Shown: piece by piece, positions 1 through 11,250 of the stretch
Position numbering within the stretch: the first letter of the stretch is position 1
Layout: each line of letters starts with the position of its first letter
Translations under genes and position numbers: made by a program
NCBI GenBank assembly: GCA_022113835.1
Contig: JAILWY010000019.1
Span: 2,852,001 to 2,916,000 of the forward strand
Direction: 5' to 3'
Source: Atopsyche davidsoni
Taxonomy: Eukaryota; Arthropoda; Insecta; Trichoptera; Hydrobiosidae
DNA length: 64,000 nucleotides
The notes under the pieces: generated by a model
Seen by the model: only the letters and a program-made list of their open reading frames with translations
Database searches by the model: none
Told to the model about the DNA's origin: nothing

Positions 1-2440
1 AAGATAGACAAACCTTTTGATGAAGAACATTTATTTTTTGTGACAAAGCTTTTGGAAATGTTATTTTAATATTTTGAATACTATGTTAAAGCTTGTACGT
101 ATTAATCTCCATATTATGAAATGTGTATATGTATATTAATTTTATTTCTATTATTTTTTAAATCATTATCAAAGTCATATTTAATAAAATCGGATTTAGC
201 AATACTGCACTGCGTATCTAATTTGATACATTCGTTGGAAATCAAGTTAGAGCTTAGAGTTGCTAGAGGGCCAAACCTCCCTAGGCAGTCTCAACTCCCG
301 AGTAACTGAGCCAACTTTAACCATAACTAAGCAGTGTGTTATTAATTAGACGCGTCAAGATAATATTTGTATACTTATAGAAGCGCAAAAAATCAGCTGT
401 ACCAAACATTAAAAAAAATTGCCTCAATATCAAAAAATTACTGCATGAAAGCATAGTGTGACAAATTAAAAAAATATATACTCATTACAAATAAAAACTG
501 ATTAAAAAAAAAATTCAATCTTTCTATTTTATTTTCAAAATAAAAATCGACAATTTTTTTTCGGTACTTAAAAAATAAATCATATATTTATTTGTTTCTG
601 AAAATCATTGTAAAATTTCGTGATTTGCTATACTTGATAGTTAACAACCTGAAAATGAATTATCTGTGTGATATTATTAAAATAATTATTTCATGCAGTA
701 ACAATTTATTTCAAACATATAGTACTACCAAATAAGCCAATTGACAGTCATTTTTACTAATCAACAGTGTGTTGTGTGGTTCTTAATAAAGGCCTTTATA
801 ATTTGCTTAAATAGTATGAAACGTTTTGTAAGGAAATGGTGTTATTGTCTACCAGCAGCGGTGTTGGTGAGTTCATAGGTGACGTGTGTATTGCTAGGCA
901 GTAGGCGCTTGGTAACCATACTGTATATTCCCTAATCATCGTTATTGTTTCAATTTTTACACTTCCTTTTACAATATGCAAACACAGTTCTTGAATACTT
1001 AGGTTACAATGTAATAATCAACAATGTAAACGAACGAATACTTTCCACCTTAATTAAAACGTACGCTTTCAAATGAAGTACTAAGTACTTTTAAGAAAAA
1101 AGTAGTTGTCATAGCATGAACATCGGTGAGCATGTTTATTTAATATTTAGATACTATTATATGTTAATACAATGAGTACTATTTTGCTCTTTTATTTTTT
1201 TAATACGTTGCAAAACCAAAATTATATTAAATTTTAAAATCAACACTCATCGATAAATTTTCAAATATTTACATACAAAATACTAAAGACATTTCAATTA
1301 ATCGACATTTAAATACAGTAAGATGTCTAAAACGATATTTTTATACAAGACATGTAAACATTAATCACAGTTTTTTTTTATAAATATAATTAGTGTCAGC
1401 GGTTTTTTTTATTGTGGATTGAATTGAAATACATTCAAACTGTTCAGAGCCATCAATTTAATTACATATTGAAGTACACTGTACTGTTAATCCTTTCTTA
1501 ATTTATGATATCCTTTTGGCTATTTTACATTACTCAGAACGTTTACTAGTCTACCGACATAGCTTGTCTATTTTACCTTCAGACGATGCGGCGTAGTTGA
1601 GATTGGAATATCTCATCCAGTAAAGGATCCATAATAATACTCACGCATTAACTCGTGCCAATTTAAAAGAAAAATTCTGACCCTGCAAATAGCAAATACT
1701 TCATTAATTATTCATACTCTTTTATTTACATTTTAAACTGAATACATGTTATTTCAAGAGATCTACACAATAAATATCATAAAATACAATTACCCACATT
1801 TTTAATTTTATTTTATTCAAAAACAAAATTGTCAATAATATTTAATGTATGTTTTGTTTATGAAGAAAAAACAATACAACTAATGGTGAACCTAAGGTTA
1901 ATTTAAAATTTTACTATACTTAAGAGCAATATAAAATGATAGGGATTAGGTACTTAATAAGAAAACTGAATTCTAATATTTTTTCTTTTATGTAAAATAT
2001 ATTTTCGGCTATAAACTAAACTTTTTATTTTTAGTAGAGGGTCAAGGGCTTTTAAATTTCAGCCCCAGGTTTCAGTCTTACCACTTCACATTACCAACAA
2101 CTGAATATGCCTAAGTTATTTATGCATATAGGCGTGTAATTTGTGAATTCCCTGATATGGTAGGGTTATCGGTGGCACCACATTAAAAGTATTGATATTG
2201 ATTATTTTTTCTTTTGATTCAGATCTTATGTTGTAGCAATTATGCCCTTGATAGCTAATATATAAACTGATATCGACTTAAAAGACGAAAAAATCTTGGC
2301 ATTTCGTAACTCATGTTTTTTTTTTTACATAATTATAATTTATCATTATAATTTTCAACAAGGACGATCTTTGACAAAACAAACAACAGGAAACAGGATA
2401 TAACATTGAGGCAACTTTCAGGTAACCAAAATAAACAACC
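1..2440. other. AT-rich intergenic sequence
   Basis: There is no credible gene or repeat. A few homopolymer A/T runs occur. The short ORFs (for example at 121-309 and 796-981) have no family resemblance. Confidence 0.7.
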
Positions 2441-2680
2441 TCTTCGTTAAGCATCGTATCGATCTATCGATATCGGTCCAGGATCGAGTCCCCGGCTGTT
2501 GGTATAAATCGAGCGGCACTGCACAGTATCGGGTTTCGAGTACAACCAAATTAAGTTTATTTGATGGGCCCGCCTGCGCCGCCCCTGGAGAGGCCGGGCC
2601 GGGAGTGGGCGACGCGTGGGCGGATGCTCAGAGCCGGAGTTCAGAGACCACATCCGCGGCAAAACTATGACTTGATTCAT
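2440..2680. promoter_or_regulatory. GC-rich island with DRE-type motif
   Basis: A TATCGATA (2465-2472), the DREF-type element of insect promoters, lies next to a GC-rich block (2570-2650) containing GGGCCCGCC and GGCCGGGCC. The overlapping 77-codon ORF is Arg/Pro-rich noise. It is a possible enhancer or unannotated promoter. Confidence 0.3.
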
Positions 2681-3149
2681 GTTTATGGCTGCATTGTTTG
2701 CTTCAAGTTTTAAAATGCGCTGTTTAAAGTGTTTTTGGAGACGATGCGAAAAGCGACTCTTTGTTTTGTTTAACCCAACAGTAAATTTTTATTCTACTAT
2801 CATTTATTCATATGAACCACTCACATAAGATAATTTTAACAAAAAAAAGTTATATGCGTTTGTAGAAAATCATTCCTGGTTCTGGTGTGAGATAAAATTA
2901 TTTATCTCGACTAGCAAATTTCAACTAAATATAGAAATTTATTCTCTAGATCTAGATGATCTTTCGAGTAATGTTTTTTTTTATATTCCAAATAGATTCG
3001 GTCTTATAGACGACGGCAAAGAGATTCGAGCTATTTTAGTTTCACAATTAACAAGATTAAAATACTCATCGTAGCGAGCGAATCATTTACGATCTAAGCT
3101 AGAATGATCTTGCACAAGTATAAACTTTACATATTGATATATTTATGAG

Positions 3150-3345
3150 GTTGTAGCTGAGCAAGCCGGCGTGTTTGTGGTCCGGATACTGAAATGATCA
3201 ATGATCCGTGATCCATGCGCGAAGCCTGCGCGCGCGCCTCGGGGGAGGGCCCCTCTCGGCCAATCAGAGGCCGCCGTCTCGACGCGCATTCCCGCCCAGC
3301 CTCGACCTCCGAGCTCAGGCTTTGCTCCGAGAAAAAACCGGACCG
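3150..3345. promoter_or_regulatory. GC-rich island with CCAAT motif
   Basis: The block contains GCGCGCGC, GGAGGGCCC and CGGCCAATCAGAGG (CCAAT near 3260), with GATCAATGATCC before it. Three overlapping ORFs on both strands reflect GC content. It is a candidate regulatory island in the desert. Confidence 0.3.
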
Positions 3346-5150
3346 GAAAATAGCCGTACGTAACATAAATGCACACTCGTATACTACTATTTATTTATCT
3401 ATAGTAAATATATAAATATTTTCAAAGTTTTTCTTTTCAATCGGTGGCTATGTGGCGACGCTGATAAACGCCAACCTGCAACAATTCAGCTATATACGCA
3501 TGGAAATAATATATCGACATTTTAGTTGTATCGTGTATGTTGATCGTTTCAGAAATTTTTGCATAGTAATTACCGGAAAAGCACATCCAGGCAAAAAGCT
3601 TTGAATTGCTTCGGCAAAGTTACCTTATCAATTGTTATGAAAAAAGCATATTTTTAAATAAATATTACAATAAAAACTTTTACTAGTTTATTTATTTCAA
3701 GACATTTAAATGTCCTACTAAGGTTAATATACTTATCTGATAACAAAATCAACTCAACAATTAAAAACATTATTTTTAACCAGGAATATAAAGCAGTAGT
3801 AGGAAAATCTTAAACAACCCTTTATTAGAGAAAAACTCCTTTAAACCAATTGTCTAAGAGCAATGGGATATCCTTAATTAGAATTCAGGATATCATAGTC
3901 AGTAGACAATGAATATAATTATTCGGCATTGGAACGGTTTAAGCTGAAGAAAAAAGTCATACTCGTTAGCTTTTCATTAATTCAAAGAGCAGTTGGTACT
4001 TTGCATTGATATCTAGTAGAAGCTTAATTCTGCTAGAGTGATTCAAAAATTATATCCTTTTATTTTTAAATATATGATAAAAATAAATTTATGTAATTTC
4101 ATTTGATTGTATTTAAAGCTATGCGTAACTATGTATTATTTCAGTATGAATTATTTTTACAGGGGTTAAAACTAAATATTGCGTCAATAATTCGGTTTTT
4201 TTCTGTTTCTTCGTTATTTTAATGTTTCCAATAATATAAAAGTAAGTACAGCAATTATATTGAATTAAATGAGTTAGGTACAATCGTTATTCTTAAATGC
4301 CAACCTATTTTATTTCTAATCGGTCACAAAATATTTTAATTGGCTTTAGCTTTGTTCATAGGATTATATTGATTGTTATAAAACTTTCAACGTGTAAATA
4401 GGAGTTGATGTATTTGAAGAAATAAGCTACATTAAATACATAGATATCTACCAATAAATGCATTATTTTACGTATGAAAACAAATTAAATATAAATCAAT
4501 CAATGTTTAATATTTAAATTCATCGTTTTCTTAAAAATATATCTGAAAGAAATAACACGTTATCAAGTACACATAATGATACTCAATACCTTTGTTCTCA
4601 TGTTAAATACACTCTTTTATGTATATCTGCTTAACAATATTTATTTATTTATATAGGAAAATAACAATATTTATTGCAGTCAAGTCTCTTTAAATCTTTT
4701 ATTATTTCGTAGGATTTGGTTTTATGTCGGTTTAATCCGTCTGCGTGGCTGGCTTATTTTATGCCATGGGGCCTCATATATTTTCAAACAATCTTATTTT
4801 GAGGCAAACTCTAAACTCGAAAATATAAACAACAAGTGTTTAACTAACATTTATTCGTTTTCAGTTTAATAATACACACACAAACACACATATATACATA
4901 TTTACATATATGGAAATTCAAATGGACATATCTAATGATATTTTTATTTCAAACAAAAAATGATCTTTGTACATTATATTATCGACTTTTGAAACATTTT
5001 ACAACATGCGTCCATACTTTTGGATTTGAATTTCAATACCATTTGAGTGTTACAAATCGTGGTGTTGTATAGAAACCAACGTGCGCATAACCAAAAATGT
5101 AACAAATAAATAAGCTAACTTAATGTCACATTTAAAAAGCGTTACAAGTA
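3346..5150. other. AT-rich intergenic sequence
   Basis: I see no gene, repeat family or island here. A short CACA/TATA run lies near 4873-4905. Confidence 0.7.
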
Positions 5151-5420
5151 GGGGGGAACTTAGGCGCGGGGGTCCCGAAATTGGTCCCTTTGTTTATGTG
5201 CGGAGATGATGTCTCACGATACGGAAGTGGCCCATAAGTTTGGTTATATCGGATATCGGATACGCGCCAAGTGGACTCGCCCGACCCAGAGGGGATGATA
5301 AACTACCCTCACGGTAAGTAATCTTTGTTAGGGTGGTTTGAGTGGGTAAGATTGCGTAAGATTTGTTGACTTTGAGTCGCTCTCCCCATAGAAACGGCGG
5401 CTCTATGAAATACGTGTTTT
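5150..5420. promoter_or_regulatory. GC-richer island, candidate regulatory element
   Basis: This is a complex unique-looking block with TTTGTTTATGTG (forkhead-type), ATATCGGATATCGGATA (tandem ATCGGAT) and GATGATAAAC words. It has no ORF. It is a candidate desert enhancer. Confidence 0.3.
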
Positions 5421-5915
5421 TAATTAACGCTCGACTTAATCGTCTCTATCAAGCGAACGAATATCTATTTTGAGTATTATCTAATTAATGTTCGATAGTC
5501 ATTACGCTTACTGTTACTAAATACCTGGCACGAGGTGAAATTCCATAAAAAATCTTAATGAAACATTAATTTTGTGACACGTAGCGACTATTATTCTTTA
5601 AAAACCGTGCACCAGTTGCTACCTGGCAATCAACGTTTTTATACTTTTATCAAAAGTTTTTTAGAAATATGTTTTCAAGATAGGCAAATTTTTATAAGAA
5701 AAACGCAATTCTCACTAGATGAAAACTTCGTGTTTAAAATTATAAACAAATGTAAATTTATTGAAATTGAACATTGTAAGACAAATGAAACGGTTTTTTT
5801 TTATTTTTACCGTTGAAGGTTTATTAATTATATCGAATTAATAAATTAACCATATATAAAAACTAGCAAAGAGCTATTTTTATATAATATCAAAAAAACT
5901 ATATTTCCTATTATT

Positions 5916-6296
5916 TTATGCTGTCGATCTAGTCGATTTGAATATCCTTACGTGTTTATTGACACTGCCAACTGGGGAGGGAAACGCACTAAAATACCCA
6001 ACCACTTTATGCATTCTCTGTAGAAGTTTACTCAGGGGTTCATAAATTTGTATCGCCATATCCACAAGCCCATGTCTTGTTCGATAAAGCGTGTAATATA
6101 ATCGATTCAGGTTTAATATTGGTCGCGCAGTAGCAATGATCAGCGAATCCACACCAAATGTATGTACAAAACCACTTTTTACAATTTCAGCTGGAATACG
6201 TCCATAAGGAAACAACGTTAAAGAGAACTCTATTGTGTCACAGCGTGTGTAGGCAAATATATTCAACATAAAAACTATTGTATTTTTACCAAGCAT
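5916..6296 (-). CDS. unidentified 126-codon ORF
   Basis: An ATG-initiated frame of 126 residues lies in AT-rich DNA, which is longer than expected by chance. The composition is protein-like, including GRIPAEIVKSGFVHTFGVDS, then NLNRLYYTLYRTRHGLVDMA and PLSKLLQRMHKVVGYFSAFP. A stop codon directly precedes the ATG, and TTAG|ATG could also be a splice acceptor. An AATAAA on the minus strand lies about 110 nt past the stop. I recognise no domain or signal peptide. It could be a small intronless gene, an exon, a transposon remnant or chance. Confidence 0.25.
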   Translation of the reverse strand: MLGKNTIVFMLNIFAYTRCDTIEFSLTLFPYGRIPAEIVKSGFVHTFGVDSLIIATARPILNLNRLYYTLYRTRHGLVDMAIQIYEPLSKLLQRMHKVVGYFSAFPSPVGSVNKHVRIFKSTRSTA

Positions 6297-7311
6297 CTAA
6301 TACTTCTTTATAAATAAAATCATTAAATGCATTTTTAAGTTGCAAAATTTAATTCAAAAATACCCTTGTATACTCAAACATTATCAAATAAAAAAATATG
6401 TTTGAAAAATCTAAATTCCTCGGTTTGTGACTTTTTTGTAAGATATGTTATTATTATAAATTTAAAATGTAACAAAGTATGTAATAACCTATACTTCGGT
6501 TATTTTGAATATGTTAGTAGTTTTTGGCGCAACCCTAAGGTTGATAGTTAAAAACCGAGTCAACTATGTAAACACTAATACATGCGGTTGGACAAGGGAA
6601 TTACAAAAGGAGGGGGTGTGTCACTCTTGTATACGTTTCAGATTTTTATTAGACCGCTACGACCACGTGTCGCGGCCTACGAACATTACACAATATTATT
6701 ACACAGAACACTCGATGTACACGGGATTTACACTCAATGAACACATTATTAGGTCGGATAGAATAACACATGAAATATGTTACAGTATCAGTTAATTATC
6801 AAATATGTATTTAAGGAAGTAATTTTTACTATTACTAATAACAAGAAATACCGATAATAAATGACTTAAAACACAAAATAAAATGATATTTTATTTATAT
6901 CTTAGAATTGGTACAGTATTTAATAATAATAATATTATAGTGTTTGTATGACAGTGTATAATTAAAATGTGTATTTTTTATTTATATTGGGTAGTTTTAT
7001 TAACCAATTCCTAGGAACTACTTTCATTTATGTATAAATATCAATCACTTACTTGAACCACAATATCAAATACAATTAAATTCTATAGCAGTAAAAAAAT
7101 ACTGTTGAATGTCTGATCAGTTAAGAAAGTTGCAGAAATTGCATTTTTTTCTTTAATATTTTGATTTCTTTCATAAAATTTCAATACAATTTTTGACATT
7201 GATAATAAAAAGAGCATGATCTTCGATAAGTTTAAATAAAATTAGATTAATTTTTTTTGTTTTTCTTATATTTCATCAGTAAATATCCTAAAAAATACAT
7301 AATAACACACT
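6297..7311. other. AT-rich intergenic sequence
   Basis: This is non-coding as far as I can see. The overlapping short ORFs at 6366-6795 have no recognisable content. Confidence 0.6.
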
Positions 7312-7411
7312 TTAAGCGGGTAACCAAATTGACTAAACTGATGTGCGAAGCGGATAAAATTCGCGTAAAATTGCACGTGTGAAATCTAGTCTTTACACTC
7401 TTTGATTTGCA
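7312..7411. mobile_element. piggyBac-like element end, copy 1 (solo terminus)
   Basis: These 100 bp start with TTAA-GCGGGTAACC and match the left end of copy 2 (7508 onward) almost exactly to TTTGCA. About 97 bp of unrelated AT-rich sequence separates the two. It is a solo or tandemly duplicated end. Confidence 0.65.
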
Positions 7412-7507
7412 AATTTTTGATTTTTTTTCTTCCGTTAAGCTACTCCGAGTTCATTATGAGATTTTTGTTAATAAATTAAATGTTATTGTAACACAATAGC
7501 TTATATT

Positions 7508-7935
7508 TTAAGCGGGTAACCAAATTGACTAAACTGATGTGCGAAGCGGACAAAATTCGCGTAAAATTGCACGTGTGAAATCTAGTCTATACACTCTTTA
7601 ATTTGCATGTAGTCAAATAAATCGTTTCCTATAAAAAGTTGAACCACTTCATACACACTTTGCGGATTACTTGGCATCACAACAACACCACTTTGTCCTA
7701 AAAATTGTTCAATAATTGGAGGATTATCATTCTCTGACCACTCCACTTCTTCATTGTCACTTTGTTCAGAATTTGAGTAGAAGTACCGTTGACGAGTCTA
7801 AACAAACATTACGAGCTGTAAACCTAAAGCGTAAAATGACCTTCTGCCGCTTTTAGAGTGAACGCATTCAAAAAGGTATTATTAATACGCGCCTCGCTTT
7901 TAGACAGCAGTCCGCGAAACGGGTACTAGTACCCG
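7508..7935 (-). mobile_element. piggyBac-like element fragment, copy 2
   Basis: The element starts at a TTAA followed by GCGGGTAACC (7508-7521) and shares near-identical sequence with 39918-40345. On the minus strand a frame from about 7799 to a TAG at 7582 encodes an acidic lead (NSEQSDNEEVEWSENDNPP), then an FLGQSG motif and a stretch ending VVQLFIGNDLFDYM. This is the start-of-domain pattern of piggyBac/PGBD transposases (DDE_Tnp_1_7). The frame stops there, so it is a non-autonomous remnant. Shared homology ends in a perfect 16-bp palindrome, CGGGTACTAGTACCCG. The TTAA end fits piggyBac target preference. Confidence 0.55.
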
Positions 7936-8400
7936 CCCCGCCTTTAGTGTGATAAGAAACGTTTTTATTGGTTCGACTTCGAAAATACCTGAAACGTACT
8001 AATGTTTGTTGTCGAATTTAAACAGCAAGATAGCGCCGAAATAGTGAATGTAGATCAGAATCTACCAATGCAGGACTGCAGCCCAGCCCAGAGGTCCCCT
8101 CACGCCCTGTCATCGAGCAATAAATCCACTCGGTTCGGAAAAAAATGAGCGCGTCACCCGTCACGCCTGTTAGTTTCCACCCACCCTGTGTGATTACTTA
8201 CCGTGCACTACCGGGCCTTGGTGCCTGTGCCGGCGAACGGGTAAAAACGTGCGTAATCCTACTGCCCGCATTAATTATCACCCTGTAGTGATGGGGAGGT
8301 AAATAAATCCTGGAGATTATTGTCGCCACGAAAACAAAGATGGCCGGCGGACGCTTGACGCTTGAAGAAACTACGAGCCTTGCTAGGGTATTCGTCTATA
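7936..8400. promoter_or_regulatory. GC-richer island next to piggyBac-like copy 2
   Basis: The mixed-composition block 8050-8350 includes CCAGCCCAGAGGTCCCC, CATCGAGCAATAAATC and GCATTAATTATCACCC. It has no ORF of note. It may be a regulatory island beside the element insertion. Confidence 0.3.
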
Positions 8401-10430
8401 TAATTCCTATGTTCTACTTGAAGATCAAGCGGTGTTTCTCGATATGTACAATATATCCTTGTTAGAATTATGATTTATTATCAGTTTAATTTTAAATATA
8501 ATTCAAAAAAATCCACAGCACTATAGGCGCAATACTTTCATTTATAGTTATACCAAAGTATGCGACAGTGATTTAAGTCATGCGGGTTGCTTATGCTATC
8601 GTAAGCATTTTTTTCCATTTTAACAAATATGCGTAGACATCGAAATCTAGTCAATAAGTAAGTTATTTTGAAGACCACTTTCTTTAAAAATTACTTTAAG
8701 ACAAATTATACATTTAGAATTAATGATTATAAAATAAATTAATAAACCAACGTATTAATGAATTTTCATTTGTTTGCAGAAAACTTCAAAACTAAGTTTG
8801 CGGTTAAGTTCAATAAGAATATAATATAAGTAATCAATTTTCCATTCCACGATCTATATATTTATAAATGAAAATAATAGCTTAATAATAAATTACTACA
8901 GTAAAAACACAAACAGTTTGTCATATGAAGTACAGGCATAATAATAAAAATTAATAGGTATTTGCAAAATCGTTTTGAAATACCATTTGATTTTCAAGTA
9001 CACTGATTCTATTTATCCATGCTATAAAGCATGGCTTACATTTTGCACGTAATTTATCAGCATTAAATTGTAATATATTTCACATAGTCCTTAACATTTT
9101 AAAAGAGACGCAAGACTATTATTCTCTTTCTAAGTTTTCTATAGCCAAACGAGACCGGGCAGATATTGATAATGCCACATCATTCCTAACCTATGCTCAC
9201 TTCAAACCTGTCAACACTTTTTTCTCACAATATTTCAAATTTAAATATCGTAAATAGGCGAAGAAAAAACCTTAGTAAAAAAACGCTATAAATTTACACC
9301 ACCCACGCAAATTGTTTTTTATCCTCGACCGCCACTTTGGCCTGTCTCGGCCATAAAAAATGCTATGTATTTTATCCAATTCTTGTAGTTCGCAAGCACT
9401 AAATTTATTCAAAAACATGGCGGGTAGTATAAGGCACCACAATAAATTTCTAATTATTATTTGCAATACTCGGCCTTTGTTGTTTCTCCAACAATAATAT
9501 TCGAATGACTGTGGATGGTTCTCTTCCACGTGCAGTTTATGGCGGCGAATAAACGAATAAACAAATAAAATGAACAATAATAGGCGTATGCGTGTTCAGT
9601 GTGTTAAAAAGAGCAGGGAGGTATTTTTACAGTTCCGCGATCATTACAATTGATTCCTTTTTAATATTTTTTTAATGTAGTAGAAACAAACAAACAGTTA
9701 TATATTGATTTCTTTAAATGTAAGATAAAAAACATTTTTAATTAAAAATAAACAAAAAAATCAAGGTTTCATACAAAAGGGGATCAAAAGTATTAACAAA
9801 ATATAATAATAAAATTTAGCATTGGAGCATATTTGATTTGATGTAAATTAACACTTTTCTAAGTAGTAGAATTATATAATATTTAAAGTAAATACTCTTT
9901 GAATATCGATATCTTAAATATTTCAGTAAATAACTACAGATAATTCAACATGTTTTATATTTTACTGATAAAACGTTCTACAGCTAAGGATTATTAAATA
10001 CTTAATTGCATTGTTGAATTTTGTATAAAATTATGTGATGGACTTTTACGCCTAATTAAAAATTCGTTCTTAAATATTGCACTTGTACTTTGATCCAGGT
10101 ACTGAAGCCAAATGTCGGAAAACTTAATTTTAAACTTATCGATTAGAATATTAATATTGCTATTGAAATAAAAAAATATATTTGTTGAATTAATTATATA
10201 TAAAAGATAATGCAAGTAAATCACTAAGGGATTACAAATTATTGTAAAGTAAACCTAAGAACGTGAAAGTAAGCATATCAACATATATGTCTACAGTTTT
10301 CTATGTAAGTCGTTATTTAAAAAGAAAGTTTCTTTGCAAACACCTGAGCTTCAAGAGGTCATTGCAACATCGACTTAATATCCCTGATATGTATATATAA
10401 AGAAATTAACCCATTTGCATAGGGTTTTAC
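8401..10430. other. AT-rich intergenic sequence
   Basis: It is mostly AT-rich. The sub-block 9290-9560 is more complex (CCTCGACCGCCACTTTGGCC, GGCCATAAAAAATG with an Abd-B-like CCATAAA) and carries a 101-codon minus ORF that looks incidental. That sub-block could be regulatory. Confidence 0.5.
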
Positions 10431-10620
10431 TGCGTCTTTATTGCTCAGTCTGAATGCCAGTTCCCGAGTACTTATGTAAATTCTGGCAAGCGCAGTTGTG
10501 ATGGGAACCTTCCACCTTCCCGCGTACCCTGAGCCACCTTGGCTGTCTTCCCTGCTTCAGAAACAGCTGAGTGTGTAACATGCAGATCGTATCCCTCCCT
10601 ATACTGCTGCTTGCATACCA
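10430..10620. promoter_or_regulatory. GC-richer island
   Basis: This is a complex block with CCTTCCACCTTCCCGCG and GAGCCACCTTGGCTG words, flanked by AT-rich DNA, with no ORF. It is a candidate regulatory element. Confidence 0.25.
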
Positions 10621-11205
10621 TTAGCCGGTTGAATTAGAAGTTTACTTCGAACCGCGAACTTCCGATTGTAAGGAAATATTAAGTTTTGTTTGAACAGATT
10701 CGCGTTCTGAATAAGCATGAAATACTCCCCCACGGTAGTTTCACTACATTGGAGCAGTCTATTGTTATCGAGCGTAAGTTTGAATATAAGCAAAGTATAT
10801 AAGATGCTAGAATCAAGCGAATACTGCTTTAATGTACACACATATAGGGACTCTTTGTAAACGGCAGCTTATAATTTACAAGGCGTTTGTGGATGCGACA
10901 GGGTCGATCAACAAAAATGCACATTGTATGAGTAACGAACTCACCTTATACGTAGTGAAAAAAATACACTATTGGTTATAAATACATCTGCACGTAATAA
11001 AATATCTCGCTTAGAACGCCGTCGAACTTTATATTATAAGTATGATTCAAACAATAAGCTTCACAATATAATAAAAACTAAAAAAAAAAAACAATCAAAC
11101 ATCTCAAATTTTTTAAATAATTAATACGGTTTTTCGTGTATTTTTATTGCCTCCTTGAAATGTTTGGTTTTCAGCACATGCAACTATGAACTGTTTGAAA
11201 TTTAA

Positions 11206-11250
11206 ATAAACCATCATTCTTGAATGATGGTTTATCTTGACTTGTCAAGA
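11206..11250. repeat. two adjacent short perfect hairpins
   Basis: A 14-bp stem (ATAAACCATCATTC, 11206-11219; complement 11222-11235; loop TT) is followed at once by a 7-bp stem (TCTTGAC / GTCAAGA, 11235-11250; loop TT). The stems share one base. They are too short for a typical miRNA precursor and could be cruciforms or a transposon remnant. Confidence 0.75.

Noticed and set aside
7312..7570. Repeated unit resembling a CRISPR-type direct repeat
   Set aside because: Only two copies lie here, too long and without regular spacers; they are ends of a piggyBac-like element.
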